From the NCBI RefSeq assembly GCF_002261425.1, contig NZ_NEVJ01000003.1, positions 2,356,001 through 2,420,000 of the forward strand: a DNA stretch of 64,000 nt, read 5' to 3'. Positions 25,287-34,062 of the stretch are shown piece by piece. Both the position numbers and the translations under genes were made by a program. Below the pieces are notes generated by a model that saw nothing but the letters and a program-made list of their open reading frames with translations, made no database searches and had not been told where the DNA came from. This DNA is from Bordetella genomosp. 9. Lineage in GTDB: Bacteria; Pseudomonadota; Gammaproteobacteria; Burkholderiales; Burkholderiaceae_B. Each line of letters begins with the position of its first letter. The stretch's first letter is position 1.

Positions 25287-25313
25287 TTGAACCGTTACGG
25301 TTGAACCGTTACG
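25287..25313 (+). repeat. Tandem 13-bp repeat with nested dyads upstream of glycan operon
   Basis: TTGAACCGTTACG occurs at 25287-25299 and again at 25301-25313, a 14-bp period. The overlap creates two dyads: AACCGT-T-ACGGTT and ACGGTT-G-AACCGT. It lies 16-42 bp upstream of the -24/-12 element, so it is a candidate activator or repressor site. Confidence 0.5.
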
Positions 25314-25328
25314 TGAGGCACGGCACAA

Positions 25329-25344
25329 CGGCATGCAGCTTGCA
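25329..25344 (+). promoter_or_regulatory. Sigma-54 type -24/-12 element for glycan operon
   Basis: CGGCAT-GCAGC-TTGCA has GG and GC 12 bp apart and a perfect -12 half. The start point would be near 25355, giving a leader of about 105 nt that ends in TAGGAGAGAACC before the ATG at 25460. Confidence 0.5.
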
Positions 25345-25459
25345 CCCTCCACGCTACCGAGCAGAGGATGAGTCTGGCCATCGCACAACGCGCCATCATG
25401 TGTGAAACGCAGCTGGTTCTCGGATGAGCGGCAAACGAGTCGATCGGTAGGAGAGAACC

Positions 25460-26749
25460 ATGCGAAGAATCGCCATCGTGAGTGAACACGCATCGCCGCT
25501 GGCGCTTGCCGGCAGCGTCGACAGCGGCGGACAGAATATCTACGTTGCGCAGATCGCCAGGCACTTCGCGCGGATGGGCCACCAGGTGGATGTGTTCACG
25601 CGCGCAGACAGCCGGCGCCTTCCCGCCGAGGTGACGTGGGAAGACAACGTCCGCGTCATCCATGTCCCCGCCGGACCGGCGCGCGAGATTCCCAAGGAAC
25701 AGCTGCTGCCCTGCATGGATCAGTTCGGAGAGTTCCTCATGCGTCATTTCGCCGCGCAGCGGCGACGCTACGACATCGTGCATGCGAACTTCTTCATGTC
25801 CGCCCTGGCCGCGCTGCCGGCAGCGCGGGCATGCGGCATTCCTGTCGCGGTGACCTTCCATGCGCTGGGCCGCGTGCGCCGCAAGTTCCAGAAAGACGCC
25901 GATATGTTCCCCGAGTGCCGCTTCGATATCGAAGACGACATCATCGCGCGCGCCGACCGCATCATCGCGGAATGCCCGCAGGACGAGCAGGACATGGTGG
26001 AGCTGTACGGCGCCGATTCGCGCCGCCTGTCCATCGTGCCCTGCGGTTACGACCCCGCCGAAATGCTGCCCATGGATCGCACCCGCGCGCGCGCCGAACT
26101 CGGATGGAATGACAACCGGTTCACGCTGCTGCAGCTGGGCCGCATGGTGCCCCGCAAGGGCGTGGACAACGTGATCCGCGCCCTTGGCCGCCTGCGCCAC
26201 CGGCACGGCATCGATGCCAGGCTGTGCGTCGTCGGCGGCAATAGCGCCACGCCGTCGGAAAGCGCGACGCCGGAACTGGCGCGCCTGCGCGCCGTCGCCC
26301 GCGAGGAAGGCGTGCTTCAGCACGTGGAATTCACCGGCCGCCGGGACCGGTTGCAACTGCGCGCCTATTACTGCGCCAGCGATGTCTTCGTCACCACGCC
26401 CTGGTACGAGCCCTTCGGCATCACGCCGCTGGAAGCCATGGCCTGCGCCCGGCCGGTGGTGGGCTCCGATACCGGGGGTATACGTTTTTCCGTGCGCGAC
26501 GGCGAGACCGGCTGGCTGGTACCGCCCAAGGAACCCGATGCGCTTGCCGATCGCCTGGCCATGCTGGCGCGCGACAGCCTGCTGCGCCACCGCATGGGCG
26601 AAGCCGGATTGCAACGCGCGCGCAAACACTTCACCTGGGGACGCGTCAGCCGCCAGCTGATGGACGTCTTCGAAGAGATCATGGCGCCGGCCACCGTGCC
26701 CGACGCCGCCCCCGCGCCTGCCGATGCCGCGGCCCGCGCCATTGCATGA
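25460..26749 (+). CDS. Glycosyltransferase family 4, SPS/MshA-like
   Basis: First gene of the glycan operon. The 429-residue retaining GT-B transferase has the N-terminal SGGQNIYVAQIARHFARMGH loop of sucrose-phosphate-synthase and MshA-like enzymes, which holds the donor or acceptor sugar phosphate. In the C-terminal half it has FTLLQLGRMVPRKGVD and the E-x7-E donor motif EPFGITPLEAMA (about 325-336). No signal or membrane segment is visible, so it is cytoplasmic or peripheral. The last 20 residues are an Ala/Pro tail. It probably adds the first or an early sugar; donor and acceptor are unknown. Confidence 0.87.
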   Translation: MRRIAIVSEHASPLALAGSVDSGGQNIYVAQIARHFARMGHQVDVFTRADSRRLPAEVTWEDNVRVIHVPAGPAREIPKEQLLPCMDQFGEFLMRHFAAQRRRYDIVHANFFMSALAALPAARACGIPVAVTFHALGRVRRKFQKDADMFPECRFDIEDDIIARADRIIAECPQDEQDMVELYGADSRRLSIVPCGYDPAEMLPMDRTRARAELGWNDNRFTLLQLGRMVPRKGVDNVIRALGRLRHRHGIDARLCVVGGNSATPSESATPELARLRAVAREEGVLQHVEFTGRRDRLQLRAYYCASDVFVTTPWYEPFGITPLEAMACARPVVGSDTGGIRFSVRDGETGWLVPPKEPDALADRLAMLARDSLLRHRMGEAGLQRARKHFTWGRVSRQLMDVFEEIMAPATVPDAAPAPADAAARAIA

Positions 26750-26760
26750 GGAGCAGCCGA

Positions 26761-27489
26761 ATGCCTGATACCGATACATCGACCGTGGCGGGCCGCGTCG
26801 CCATCGTTACCGGTGGCGGCAGCGGCCTGGGCAAGGCCATCTGCGAGCTGCTCGCCAGCGACGGCGCCAGAATCGTGGTCGCTGACCACGACGTCGATGC
26901 CGCCGAACGCGTCGCCCGTTCGTTGCCGGGCGAGCAGGCGCTGGCCTTGCGTCTGGACGTGGGCAACGAACAGCAGGTGCGAGATGGGCTGCGCGTGGCC
27001 GCGCAGCGCTACGGCGGACTGGATATCCTGATCAACAACGCAGGCATCGACGTCACGGCGCCGTTGGAGGCGCTGGACGTGGCAGATTGGGAGCGGGTGG
27101 TGCGCACCAACCTGACCGGACCGTTCATGATCTGCAAATACGGCGTGGGCCATCTGGGCAAGGGTGGCCACATCGTCAACATTGCCTCGACCGCGGCCCG
27201 CCGCGCCTGGCCCAACGCGTCCGTGTACCACGCCACCAAGTACGGCCTGATGGGCTTGTCCCATGCTCTACATGCCGAACTTCGACCCAGGGGCATCAAG
27301 GTTTCCGCCGTGATAGCCGGCGGCATGCGCACGCCGTTCCTGCTGGATCGCTTTCCCGACATCGACGCCGGCACGCTGCAGGATCCGGCCAATGTCGCGC
27401 GCGCCGTGCGTTTCGTGCTGACCCAGCCGGCGGAAACCGTGGTCCCCGAAGTGATGGTGCTTCCCATGCGCGAGAGCTCATGGCCATGA
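26761..27489 (+). CDS. Short-chain dehydrogenase/reductase (SDR)
   Basis: Cytoplasmic NAD(P)-dependent oxidoreductase of 242 residues. It has the classical SDR cofactor motif TGGGSGLGKA near the N-terminus, NNAG (INNAGIDV), the catalytic Ser in NIASTAARRAW and the YHATK catalytic pair. The ATG at 26761 follows GAGGAGCAG; an ATG 15 bp upstream would place the ribosome site inside the gene. It follows the first glycosyltransferase by 11 bp and overlaps the phosphatase gene by 10 bp, so it is in the operon. It may oxidise or reduce a nucleotide sugar, but SDR substrates cannot be read from sequence. Confidence 0.85.
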   Translation: MPDTDTSTVAGRVAIVTGGGSGLGKAICELLASDGARIVVADHDVDAAERVARSLPGEQALALRLDVGNEQQVRDGLRVAAQRYGGLDILINNAGIDVTAPLEALDVADWERVVRTNLTGPFMICKYGVGHLGKGGHIVNIASTAARRAWPNASVYHATKYGLMGLSHALHAELRPRGIKVSAVIAGGMRTPFLLDRFPDIDAGTLQDPANVARAVRFVLTQPAETVVPEVMVLPMRESSWP

Positions 27490-28076
27490 AGCCCGCCATA
27501 TTCCTCGACAAGGACGGCACCTTGCTGGCCGACGTCCCCTACAACGCCGATCCGGCGCGCATGGTATGGGCGCCCGGCGCGCGCGAAGGCATCGCCCTGC
27601 TGGCCCAGCTGGGCCATCCGTTGATCGTCATCAGCAACCAGGCCGGCGTGGCCATGGGCCGCTTCGACGAGGCGGCGCTGCATCCGGTTCGCCGCCGCCT
27701 GGAAGCCATGTTCCGCACCCGGGGCGCGCAGCTGGCCGACTTCTATTACTGTCCGCACCATCCGGACGGCACGCAGGCCGCCTACGCCGTGTCCTGCATC
27801 TGCCGCAAGCCCATGCCAGGGCTCCTGCGGCGGGCGGCCGCCGACCATGGCATCGATCTGCGCGCCTCGTGGTTCGTGGGCGATATCCTCAACGATGTCG
27901 AAGCCGGCGCCCGCGCGGGCTGCCGCACCCTGCTGCTGGACAATGGGCATGAGACCGAATGGGTACGGGGACGCTGGCGCATGCCGGACGATACGGCACC
28001 CGACCTTTACATGGCGGCGCGGCTGATTTCGCGCAAGATGCGCTGCGCGCCATTGCGCGGAAAGGAGACGGCATGA
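27480..28076 (+). CDS. HAD-IIIA phosphatase, GmhB-like (heptose 1,7-bisphosphate phosphatase)
   Basis: A 198-residue HAD phosphatase. The nucleophile motif is FLDKDGT (D10, acid/base D12), motif II lies in ISNQAGVAMG, and the late acidic motif is GDILNDVEAG. The zinc site C91-x-H93 ... C106-x-C108 corresponds to the GmhB zinc loop, so the likely reaction removes the 7-phosphate from D-glycero-D-manno-heptose 1,7-bisphosphate. Its ATG (27480; alternative 27486) overlaps the SDR stop, and its own stop overlaps the next ATG. With two GT9 genes following, a heptose-containing product is the best reading. A histidinol-phosphatase-like role is less likely here. Confidence 0.82.
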   Translation: MAMKPAIFLDKDGTLLADVPYNADPARMVWAPGAREGIALLAQLGHPLIVISNQAGVAMGRFDEAALHPVRRRLEAMFRTRGAQLADFYYCPHHPDGTQAAYAVSCICRKPMPGLLRRAAADHGIDLRASWFVGDILNDVEAGARAGCRTLLLDNGHETEWVRGRWRMPDDTAPDLYMAARLISRKMRCAPLRGKETA

Positions 28077-29191
28077 GCCCATGTGATCCGCCGGAAGGAT
28101 GGCGCGAGGCGCGCAATCTGCTCTGCGTCCGCTTGGACAATATGGGCGACGTGCTGATGACCACACCCGCCCTGCGCGCCCTGAAGGCGGCGCGGGCGGA
28201 CCGGCGCCTCACCCTGCTGGCGTCGCGCTCGGGCGCGGCGGTCGCGCCGCATGTGCGCGACGTCGACGACGTGATCGTCTACGAGGCAGCCTGGATGAAG
28301 AACGCGGCCAGCCCGCCGGAGCGCTTCCACGCAACGATGCAACAGCTGCGCGAACGCCGCTTCGACGCCGCGGTCATCTTCACCGTATACAGCCAGAGCG
28401 CCTTGCCCGCCGCGCTCCTGTGCCATGCCGCCGGCATCCCCCGCGTGCTGGCCTACAGCCGCGAAAACCCCTATCACCTGATCAGCGACTGGGCCCGGGA
28501 GATCGAGCCCCTGCCCGCGCCGCGTCATGAAGTGCAGCGTCAGCTGGACCTGGTGGCGACCATCGGCGCGCGGGCGTCCGATCCGCATCTTTCCTTCAGC
28601 GTCGAGGATGCCGACCAGGCCGGACTGGACACAGTGTTGCGGGCGCACGGGATATCGCTGCCACCGGAGTTTGTACTGGCCCATTGCGGCGCGACCGCGG
28701 AATCGCGCCGCTACCCGGCCGCCCTGTTCGCGCAGGCCATCGACATGGTCGCCGGCGCCGGTGAATGCGTCATCCTGACCGGGTCGCCCGATGAGAAAAC
28801 GCTGGTGGATGAAGTCATGGCCCGCAGCTGCGACCCGCGCCGGCTGGTGAACCTGGCGGGCACGCTGACCTTGGGCGAATTCGGCGCACTGATCGCCCGC
28901 GCCGGGCTGCTGATTTCGAACAACAGCGGTCCGGTGCACATCGCCGCCGCACTGGGCACGCCCATCGTCGATCTCTATGCCTTGACCAATCCCCAGCACA
29001 CCCCTTGGGAAGTGCCGCATCGCCTGCTGTATCGGGACGTCCCGTGCAAGTACTGCTATCGCAGCGCGTGTCCGCTGGGGCATCACGCCTGCCTCAGCGC
29101 CGTCGCGCCGTCACAGGTGGCGCAGGCGGCGTTCGAACTATTGGAAAGCCGTGCGGGCAACCGCCCGCCCATCATGATCAAGGCCGCCTGA
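28073..29191 (+). CDS. Glycosyltransferase family 9 (ADP-heptosyltransferase-like)
   Basis: A 372-residue GT-B enzyme of the WaaC/WaaF superfamily. The N-terminal acceptor side reads LLCVRLDNMGDVLMTTPALRAL. The donor-side motif is ISNNSGPVHIAAALGTP (about 281-297). Near the C-terminus is a four-cysteine motif, C325-x2-C328-x4-C333-x6-C340. Coupled translation with the phosphatase gene (ATGA) supports heptose as donor sugar, though other donors occur in family 9. No membrane segment is seen; such enzymes act at the cytoplasmic face of the inner membrane. Confidence 0.86.
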   Translation: MSPCDPPEGWREARNLLCVRLDNMGDVLMTTPALRALKAARADRRLTLLASRSGAAVAPHVRDVDDVIVYEAAWMKNAASPPERFHATMQQLRERRFDAAVIFTVYSQSALPAALLCHAAGIPRVLAYSRENPYHLISDWAREIEPLPAPRHEVQRQLDLVATIGARASDPHLSFSVEDADQAGLDTVLRAHGISLPPEFVLAHCGATAESRRYPAALFAQAIDMVAGAGECVILTGSPDEKTLVDEVMARSCDPRRLVNLAGTLTLGEFGALIARAGLLISNNSGPVHIAAALGTPIVDLYALTNPQHTPWEVPHRLLYRDVPCKYCYRSACPLGHHACLSAVAPSQVAQAAFELLESRAGNRPPIMIKAA

Positions 29192-29236
29192 GACAACGCG
29201 AAAGCGACACGCGAAGGCCAAGCAGAGGAAAACGTC

Positions 29237-30976
29237 ATGTACACATTGGGCATCAACGCCGCCTTTCACGACTGTTCCGCCACGCTCGTACGCGACGGCG
29301 AGGTGCTGGCGGCCGCGGAGGAAGAACGCTACACCCGCATCAAACACGGCAAGCGGCCCGTGCCTTTCACCGCCTGGCAACTGCCCTATCACGCCATCGA
29401 CTACTGCCTGGCCCATGCGGGAATCACGCTGTCCGACGTGGATCACGTCGCCTATTCCTTCGACCCGTCGCTGCTGGCCGGCGGCCGTTCCCTGCCCGAG
29501 ACCATCACGCTGCCGCTGGAGCCCTCGCGGCAGGCGCGTGGAGCGGACGGACCATCCCCGTGGGACCCGTTGTTCCTGTCCTATGTCGTGAACGCCCCGC
29601 GGCAACTGATAGGCGGCGCGCCGCATCACCTGCGCCAGCGCTTCGAAGGGCTGACGCTGGACCAGTTGCTCGGCCGCTGGCAGTACGTCGAGCATCATCT
29701 GTCGCATGAGGCCAGCGCCTTTCTGGCGGCGCCTTGTGAAGAATGCGCGGTGCTGACCATGGACGGCCGCGGCGAACGCGCCACTACCAGCTTCGGCCAC
29801 TTCACGAAGGGCCGCTACCGGCGTCTCAGGCAGATCGACCTGCCGCACTCGCTGGGCCTGCTCTACGAGGACGTCACCGACTACCTGGGCTTTCTGCGAT
29901 CTTCCGACGAATACAAGGTGATGGCGCTGGCTTCCTACGGCAAGCCCGACTATGTGGACCTGTTCCGCAAGATCGTCCGCCTGGACAAGGAAGGCGGCTA
30001 CACCATCGAGCCGATCAACCTGGTCAGCCAGTTCGGCCCGGCGCGCAAGCGCGGAACGCCATTCGATCAACGCCATATGGATATCGCGCGCTCGCTGCAG
30101 CAGGTGCTGGAAGAAACCGCCCTGCATATGGCGACGTGGCTGCAGGCGCAAACCGGCGCGCAACACCTGAGCATGGCCGGCGGCGTGGCATTGAACTGCG
30201 TGATGAACGCGCGCATCGCGGCGGACGGCCCGTTCAAGTCGGTATGGGTCCAACCTGCCGCGGGCGACGCCGGCACATCGCTGGGGGCCGCGCTATGGGT
30301 GGACTACGAGCGCCGCGAGGCGCCGGGACGGCGCTGGGCCATGCAGCATGCCTACCTGGGCCCCGAGTATGGAGACGAAGAGATCGAGCGCCTGCTGGAT
30401 CGCTCGCACCTGGCATACCGCCGGCTGGACGATGTGGCGGAGCAGGCGGCGGAACTGCTGGCGCAGGAAAAGATTCTGGGCTGGTTCCAGGGCCGTATGG
30501 AGTTCGGTCCGCGCGCGCTGGGCGCGCGCTCCATCCTGGCTTCGCCGCGCGACAGCGCCATGCAGGCCAGGCTGAACGGCTTGAAGGATCGCGAGGATTT
30601 CCGGCCGGTCGCGCCGGTCGTCATGGAAGAACGCGCCCATGCATGGTTCGATGCGCGCGGCAACCCGGGCATCTGCGCGCCGTTCATGCTGTTCGTCTAT
30701 GACGTGCTGCCGCATCGCGAACGGCAGATACCGGCGGTCAAGCACATCGACGGCACCGCCCGCGTGCAGACGGTGCGGCGTGACCAGCACGCGCTGTACT
30801 ACGACCTGCTGGCCGCCTTCGAACGCCGCACCGGCGTGCCCGTGCTGGTGAACACGTCGTTCAATACGCGGGGCCTGCCGGTGGTCTGCACCCCGCGCGA
30901 CGCGCTGGAATCGTTCTGGACGTCGCCGCTGGACGCCCTGGTCATCGGCAGCTATCTCGTGGAGAAGCCGCTTTGA
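29237..30976 (+). CDS. Carbamoyltransferase, NodU/CmcH/TobZ family
   Basis: A 579-residue O-carbamoyltransferase that should use carbamoyl phosphate and ATP to place a carbamoyl group on a sugar hydroxyl through carbamoyl-adenylate. The N-terminal Kae1-like part begins TLGINAAFHDCSATLVRDG and holds metal ligands H153/H157 (VEHHLSHEASAF), with MDGRGE at 175-180 and MAGGVALNC near 313-321. The C-terminal YrdC-like part contains GRMEFGPRALGARSILA (419-435) and LVNTSFNTRG (537-546). The length matches TobZ and NodU. It is the most informative gene of the operon: the product carries a carbamate. An intact gene with a 45-bp gap upstream and a coupled stop downstream. Confidence 0.9.
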   Translation: MYTLGINAAFHDCSATLVRDGEVLAAAEEERYTRIKHGKRPVPFTAWQLPYHAIDYCLAHAGITLSDVDHVAYSFDPSLLAGGRSLPETITLPLEPSRQARGADGPSPWDPLFLSYVVNAPRQLIGGAPHHLRQRFEGLTLDQLLGRWQYVEHHLSHEASAFLAAPCEECAVLTMDGRGERATTSFGHFTKGRYRRLRQIDLPHSLGLLYEDVTDYLGFLRSSDEYKVMALASYGKPDYVDLFRKIVRLDKEGGYTIEPINLVSQFGPARKRGTPFDQRHMDIARSLQQVLEETALHMATWLQAQTGAQHLSMAGGVALNCVMNARIAADGPFKSVWVQPAAGDAGTSLGAALWVDYERREAPGRRWAMQHAYLGPEYGDEEIERLLDRSHLAYRRLDDVAEQAAELLAQEKILGWFQGRMEFGPRALGARSILASPRDSAMQARLNGLKDREDFRPVAPVVMEERAHAWFDARGNPGICAPFMLFVYDVLPHRERQIPAVKHIDGTARVQTVRRDQHALYYDLLAAFERRTGVPVLVNTSFNTRGLPVVCTPRDALESFWTSPLDALVIGSYLVEKPL

Positions 30977-31044
30977 GCGGCACGGAGCACCGCCCGGCGG
31001 CGCCACGCCCGCGGGACGACCGGATGAACGATCAGGATGAACCC

Positions 31045-32028
31045 ATGAATGCAGAATCCCGACCGCGGATTTCGGTGGTGGTTCCGACCTACCGCCGCCC
31101 CGATCTGCTCGAACGCTGCCTGGGCGCCCTGCTGCGCCAGACGCTGAAACCGAACGATTACGAGATCATCGTCTGCGACGACGGCCCCAGCGACGCCGCC
31201 TACCAGGTGGTATGCAAGATGACGCCCGTAGCCGGCGGTCCGACGCTGCGCTATGTCCCGGTCACGAGTACGCAGGGGCCGGCGGGGGCTCGCAACGCCG
31301 GGTGGCGCCGCGCGCGGGCGGCGCTGATCGCATTCACCGACGATGATACGGTGCCCGACCCGGCCTGGCTGGCCGCCGGGCTGGCCGCGTTCGCGCCCGG
31401 CGTGGACGCGCTCTCTGGCCGCATCGTCATGCCGCTGCCGCCCCATCCCACCGACTACGAACTCGACGCCAGCCGCCTGCAGGACGCCGAGTTCGCGACG
31501 GCCAATGTCTTTCTGCGGCGCGATGCCCTGGCGCGCGTGGGCGGCTTCGATCCGCGCTTCGAGCTGGCGTGGCGGGAAGATTCCGATCTGCATTTTTCGC
31601 TGATGGAACACGGCCTGCGCGTCGAACGCGCGCCGCACGCCATCGTGGTGCACCCTATCCGTCCCGGCGCATTCGGCGCGGGCATAGGCATGCAGCGCAA
31701 GATCGTGTTCGACACGCTGCTCTACAAGAAGCATCCGCGCCTGTACCGCGAGCATATCCGGCCGCATCCGCCGTGGTTCTATCTGGCGGTGACGGCCATG
31801 CTGATACTGACCGTCGCCGCGCTGGCCGCGGGCTGGTACGCGGCGGGCTCGGCCGCGCTGGTGGCCTGGCTTGCGCTGACCGCATGGTTCAGCCTGCGCC
31901 GCCTGCGCGGCACGCGGCGCACGCCGGACCACATCGCGGAGATCGTCATGACGTCCGCGGCGATCCCGCCGGTATCCATCTTCTGGCGCCTCGTCGGATC
32001 GCTGCGCTACAAGGCGGGCTTTCCATGA
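31045..32028 (+). CDS. Glycosyltransferase family 2 with C-terminal membrane segments
   Basis: Inverting GT-A transferase of about 327 residues. ISVVVPTYRRPDLLERCLGA opens the catalytic domain, VCDDGPSD follows, and the metal/donor DxD motif appears as AFTDDDTVPD. VGGFDPRFELAWREDSDLHF corresponds to the acceptor-side ED motif. Two hydrophobic helices near the C-terminus (FYLAVTAMLILTVAALAAGW and the next segment) anchor it in the membrane. I use the ATG at 31045 after AGGATG; an ATG at 31024, or a TTG at 30973 that overlaps the carbamoyltransferase stop, would add 7 or 24 poorly conserved residues. The sugar is unknown. Confidence 0.84.
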   Translation: MNAESRPRISVVVPTYRRPDLLERCLGALLRQTLKPNDYEIIVCDDGPSDAAYQVVCKMTPVAGGPTLRYVPVTSTQGPAGARNAGWRRARAALIAFTDDDTVPDPAWLAAGLAAFAPGVDALSGRIVMPLPPHPTDYELDASRLQDAEFATANVFLRRDALARVGGFDPRFELAWREDSDLHFSLMEHGLRVERAPHAIVVHPIRPGAFGAGIGMQRKIVFDTLLYKKHPRLYREHIRPHPPWFYLAVTAMLILTVAALAAGWYAAGSAALVAWLALTAWFSLRRLRGTRRTPDHIAEIVMTSAAIPPVSIFWRLVGSLRYKAGFP

Positions 32029-33101
32029 CGGAGGATCTCTGGCACCCGCGTCCGCGCCGCATCGCGATCTTCCGCGCCTTGCAGCTGGGCGATATGTTGT
32101 GCGCCATTCCGGCTCTGCGCGCCTTGCGGCAACACTGTCCGGACGCCCACGTCACGCTGGTCGGACTGGAAAATGCCGGGCCATTCGTGCAACGCTTCCA
32201 GCGCTACCTGGACGAGCTGCTGCCCTTCCCCGGTATTCCGGAATTTCCGGAGCAGGCTGCCCGGCCGGAGGCCCTGCCGGCCTTTTATCGCCAGGCGCGG
32301 GCGCGCGGGTTCGACCTGGCGCTGCAGATGCACGGCAGCGGCACGATGTCGCAGCCCATCGTCGGCGCGCTGGGCGCGCGGACCCATGCCGGCTTCGTAC
32401 CGCATGGCGGCATGGCGCGCCCGGGCCGGCTCATGGCCTGGCCGGACGGCCTGCCCGAACCGCTGCGCTATACGGCGCTGATGCGGCACCTGGGCGTCCC
32501 CGTGCACGGCAATGCGCTGGAAATGCCCTTGACCGCGGAAGACCATGCCGAGGCCGGCCGCATCATTGCGGAGGCCGATTTCGACCCGGCGACGACCGTC
32601 CTGATCCATCCTGGCGCGCGCCTGCGATCGCGCCGCTGGCCGGCGGCACGCTACGGCGCCCTCGCCGCGCGGCTGGCGGGCCAGGGATGGCGAATCGCCG
32701 TGACGGGCAGCGCCGATGAGCGCGCGCTGGCAGCGGAAGTCCTGGCCGCCGTCGGGCCCGGCGCCATCGACCTGACGGCCCGCACGTCGCTGGGCGCGAT
32801 GGCGGCCCTGCTGGCGCGCGTGCCGCTGCTGGTGTGCAACGACACCGGCGTATCGCACGTCGCGGCGGCGGTGGGCACGCCCAGCGTCATCGTGGCCTGC
32901 GGCAGCGATACGCGGCGGTGGGCGCCGCTGGACAGGATGCGCCACACCGTCCTGGCCGACCATCCGCCATGCCGCCCCTGCGCCTACGAGACCTGCCCCA
33001 TCGGCCACGTCTGCGCCTTGAACGTCTCCGTCGACGCCGTCATGCGCGCCGTGGAAGCGAAGCTCAGCCTGCCGGAAGGAAGGACCAGCCATGCCGCATA
33101 G
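32025..33101 (+). CDS. Glycosyltransferase family 9 (heptosyltransferase-like), second copy
   Basis: A 358-residue family-9 GT-B enzyme. It starts RIAIFRALQLGDMLCAIPAL and has LIHPGARLRSRRWPAARY in the donor half and LVCNDTGVSHVAAAVGTPSV as the late conserved motif. The C-terminus carries the same kind of four-cysteine motif as the other GT9 in this operon (C316-x2-C319-x4-C324-x5-C330). Its ATG overlaps the upstream GT2 stop by 4 bp. Two different GT9 enzymes in one operon suggest two heptose additions, or one heptose and one other sugar. Confidence 0.86.
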   Translation: MTEDLWHPRPRRIAIFRALQLGDMLCAIPALRALRQHCPDAHVTLVGLENAGPFVQRFQRYLDELLPFPGIPEFPEQAARPEALPAFYRQARARGFDLALQMHGSGTMSQPIVGALGARTHAGFVPHGGMARPGRLMAWPDGLPEPLRYTALMRHLGVPVHGNALEMPLTAEDHAEAGRIIAEADFDPATTVLIHPGARLRSRRWPAARYGALAARLAGQGWRIAVTGSADERALAAEVLAAVGPGAIDLTARTSLGAMAALLARVPLLVCNDTGVSHVAAAVGTPSVIVACGSDTRRWAPLDRMRHTVLADHPPCRPCAYETCPIGHVCALNVSVDAVMRAVEAKLSLPEGRTSHAA

Positions 33102-34062
33102 CCCGACCTCGCCGCGCCCGCTGCGTATCCTGACATGGCACGTGCACGCCAACTACCTGTACGCGCTGACGCGCGTGCCGCATGAATTCGTCGTGCCCGT
33201 CCGTGCGGGCAATCCGCCCGGCTACGGCGCGCTGGGCACTCGGATTCCCTGGGGCGGGCGCGTGCGGGAGATCGACGCCGATGCGATACGCGATGCGCGC
33301 TTCGATTGCGTGGTTTACCAATCCCGCGCCACCTACGAGGAACGCGAGCGGCTGTTGTCGCCCAGGCAGCTCTCCCTGCCCTGCGCCTATATCGAGCACG
33401 ATCCGCCCATGCCGCACCCCACCGATACGGCGCACGGGTTCCGGCATGAGCGCGGCATCCTGGTCCATGTCACCCACTACAACCACGCGGCCTGGGACAA
33501 CGGCGCGGTGCGCACGGCGGTCATCGAGCATGGTGTGCCGGCCCCGCGCATCGATCCGCGGTCCACCCGCCTGGCACGCGGCATCACCGTCGTCAACCAC
33601 CTGCGCCGGCGCGGGCGCCGCATGGGCGCGGACCTGTTCGAACAGGCGCGCGCCCAAGTGCCGCTGGACCTGATCGGCATGGATGCGCAAGCCATGGGCG
33701 GGCTGGGCGAGATCCCCAACATGGAGGTCGGCGCCTTCGTATCGCGCTATCGCTTCTTCTACAGCCCCATCCGCTATACCAGCCTGGGCCTGGCCCTGAT
33801 CGAGGCCATGATGGCCGGCTTGCCTGTCGTGGGTTTCGCCGCCACCGAACTCGCGCGGGTCATCGTCAACGGCCGCAACGGCTATATCGACACCGACGCG
33901 GACCGCCTCGTCGACGTCATGAAGGCCCTGATAGACGAACCGCGCCTGGCCGCCGACTGGGGTGCGGAAGCAAGAAACACGGCATTGGAGCGCTACGGCA
34001 TGGACCGGTTCGTAGCGGATTGGACTGCCTTGTTCGCCAGGCTGATCGGAGATACGCAATGA
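33091..34062 (+). CDS. Glycosyltransferase, GT-B (family 4-like)
   Basis: A 323-residue protein with weak N-terminal conservation (RILTWHVHANYLYALTRVPH) and a recognisable donor-binding region: FFYSPIRYTSLGLALIEAMMAGLPVVGFAATELARVI, which is the E-x7-E type segment of family 4 (given here as SLGLALIEAMMAGLPVVGF). VEIPN-like spacing and VVNHLRRRGRRMGADL mark the inter-domain region. GGAAGGACC gives a ribosome site for the ATG at 33091, 11 bp inside the preceding gene. Function is a sugar transfer in the same glycan; donor unknown. Confidence 0.78.
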   Translation: MPHSPTSPRPLRILTWHVHANYLYALTRVPHEFVVPVRAGNPPGYGALGTRIPWGGRVREIDADAIRDARFDCVVYQSRATYEERERLLSPRQLSLPCAYIEHDPPMPHPTDTAHGFRHERGILVHVTHYNHAAWDNGAVRTAVIEHGVPAPRIDPRSTRLARGITVVNHLRRRGRRMGADLFEQARAQVPLDLIGMDAQAMGGLGEIPNMEVGAFVSRYRFFYSPIRYTSLGLALIEAMMAGLPVVGFAATELARVIVNGRNGYIDTDADRLVDVMKALIDEPRLAADWGAEARNTALERYGMDRFVADWTALFARLIGDTQ

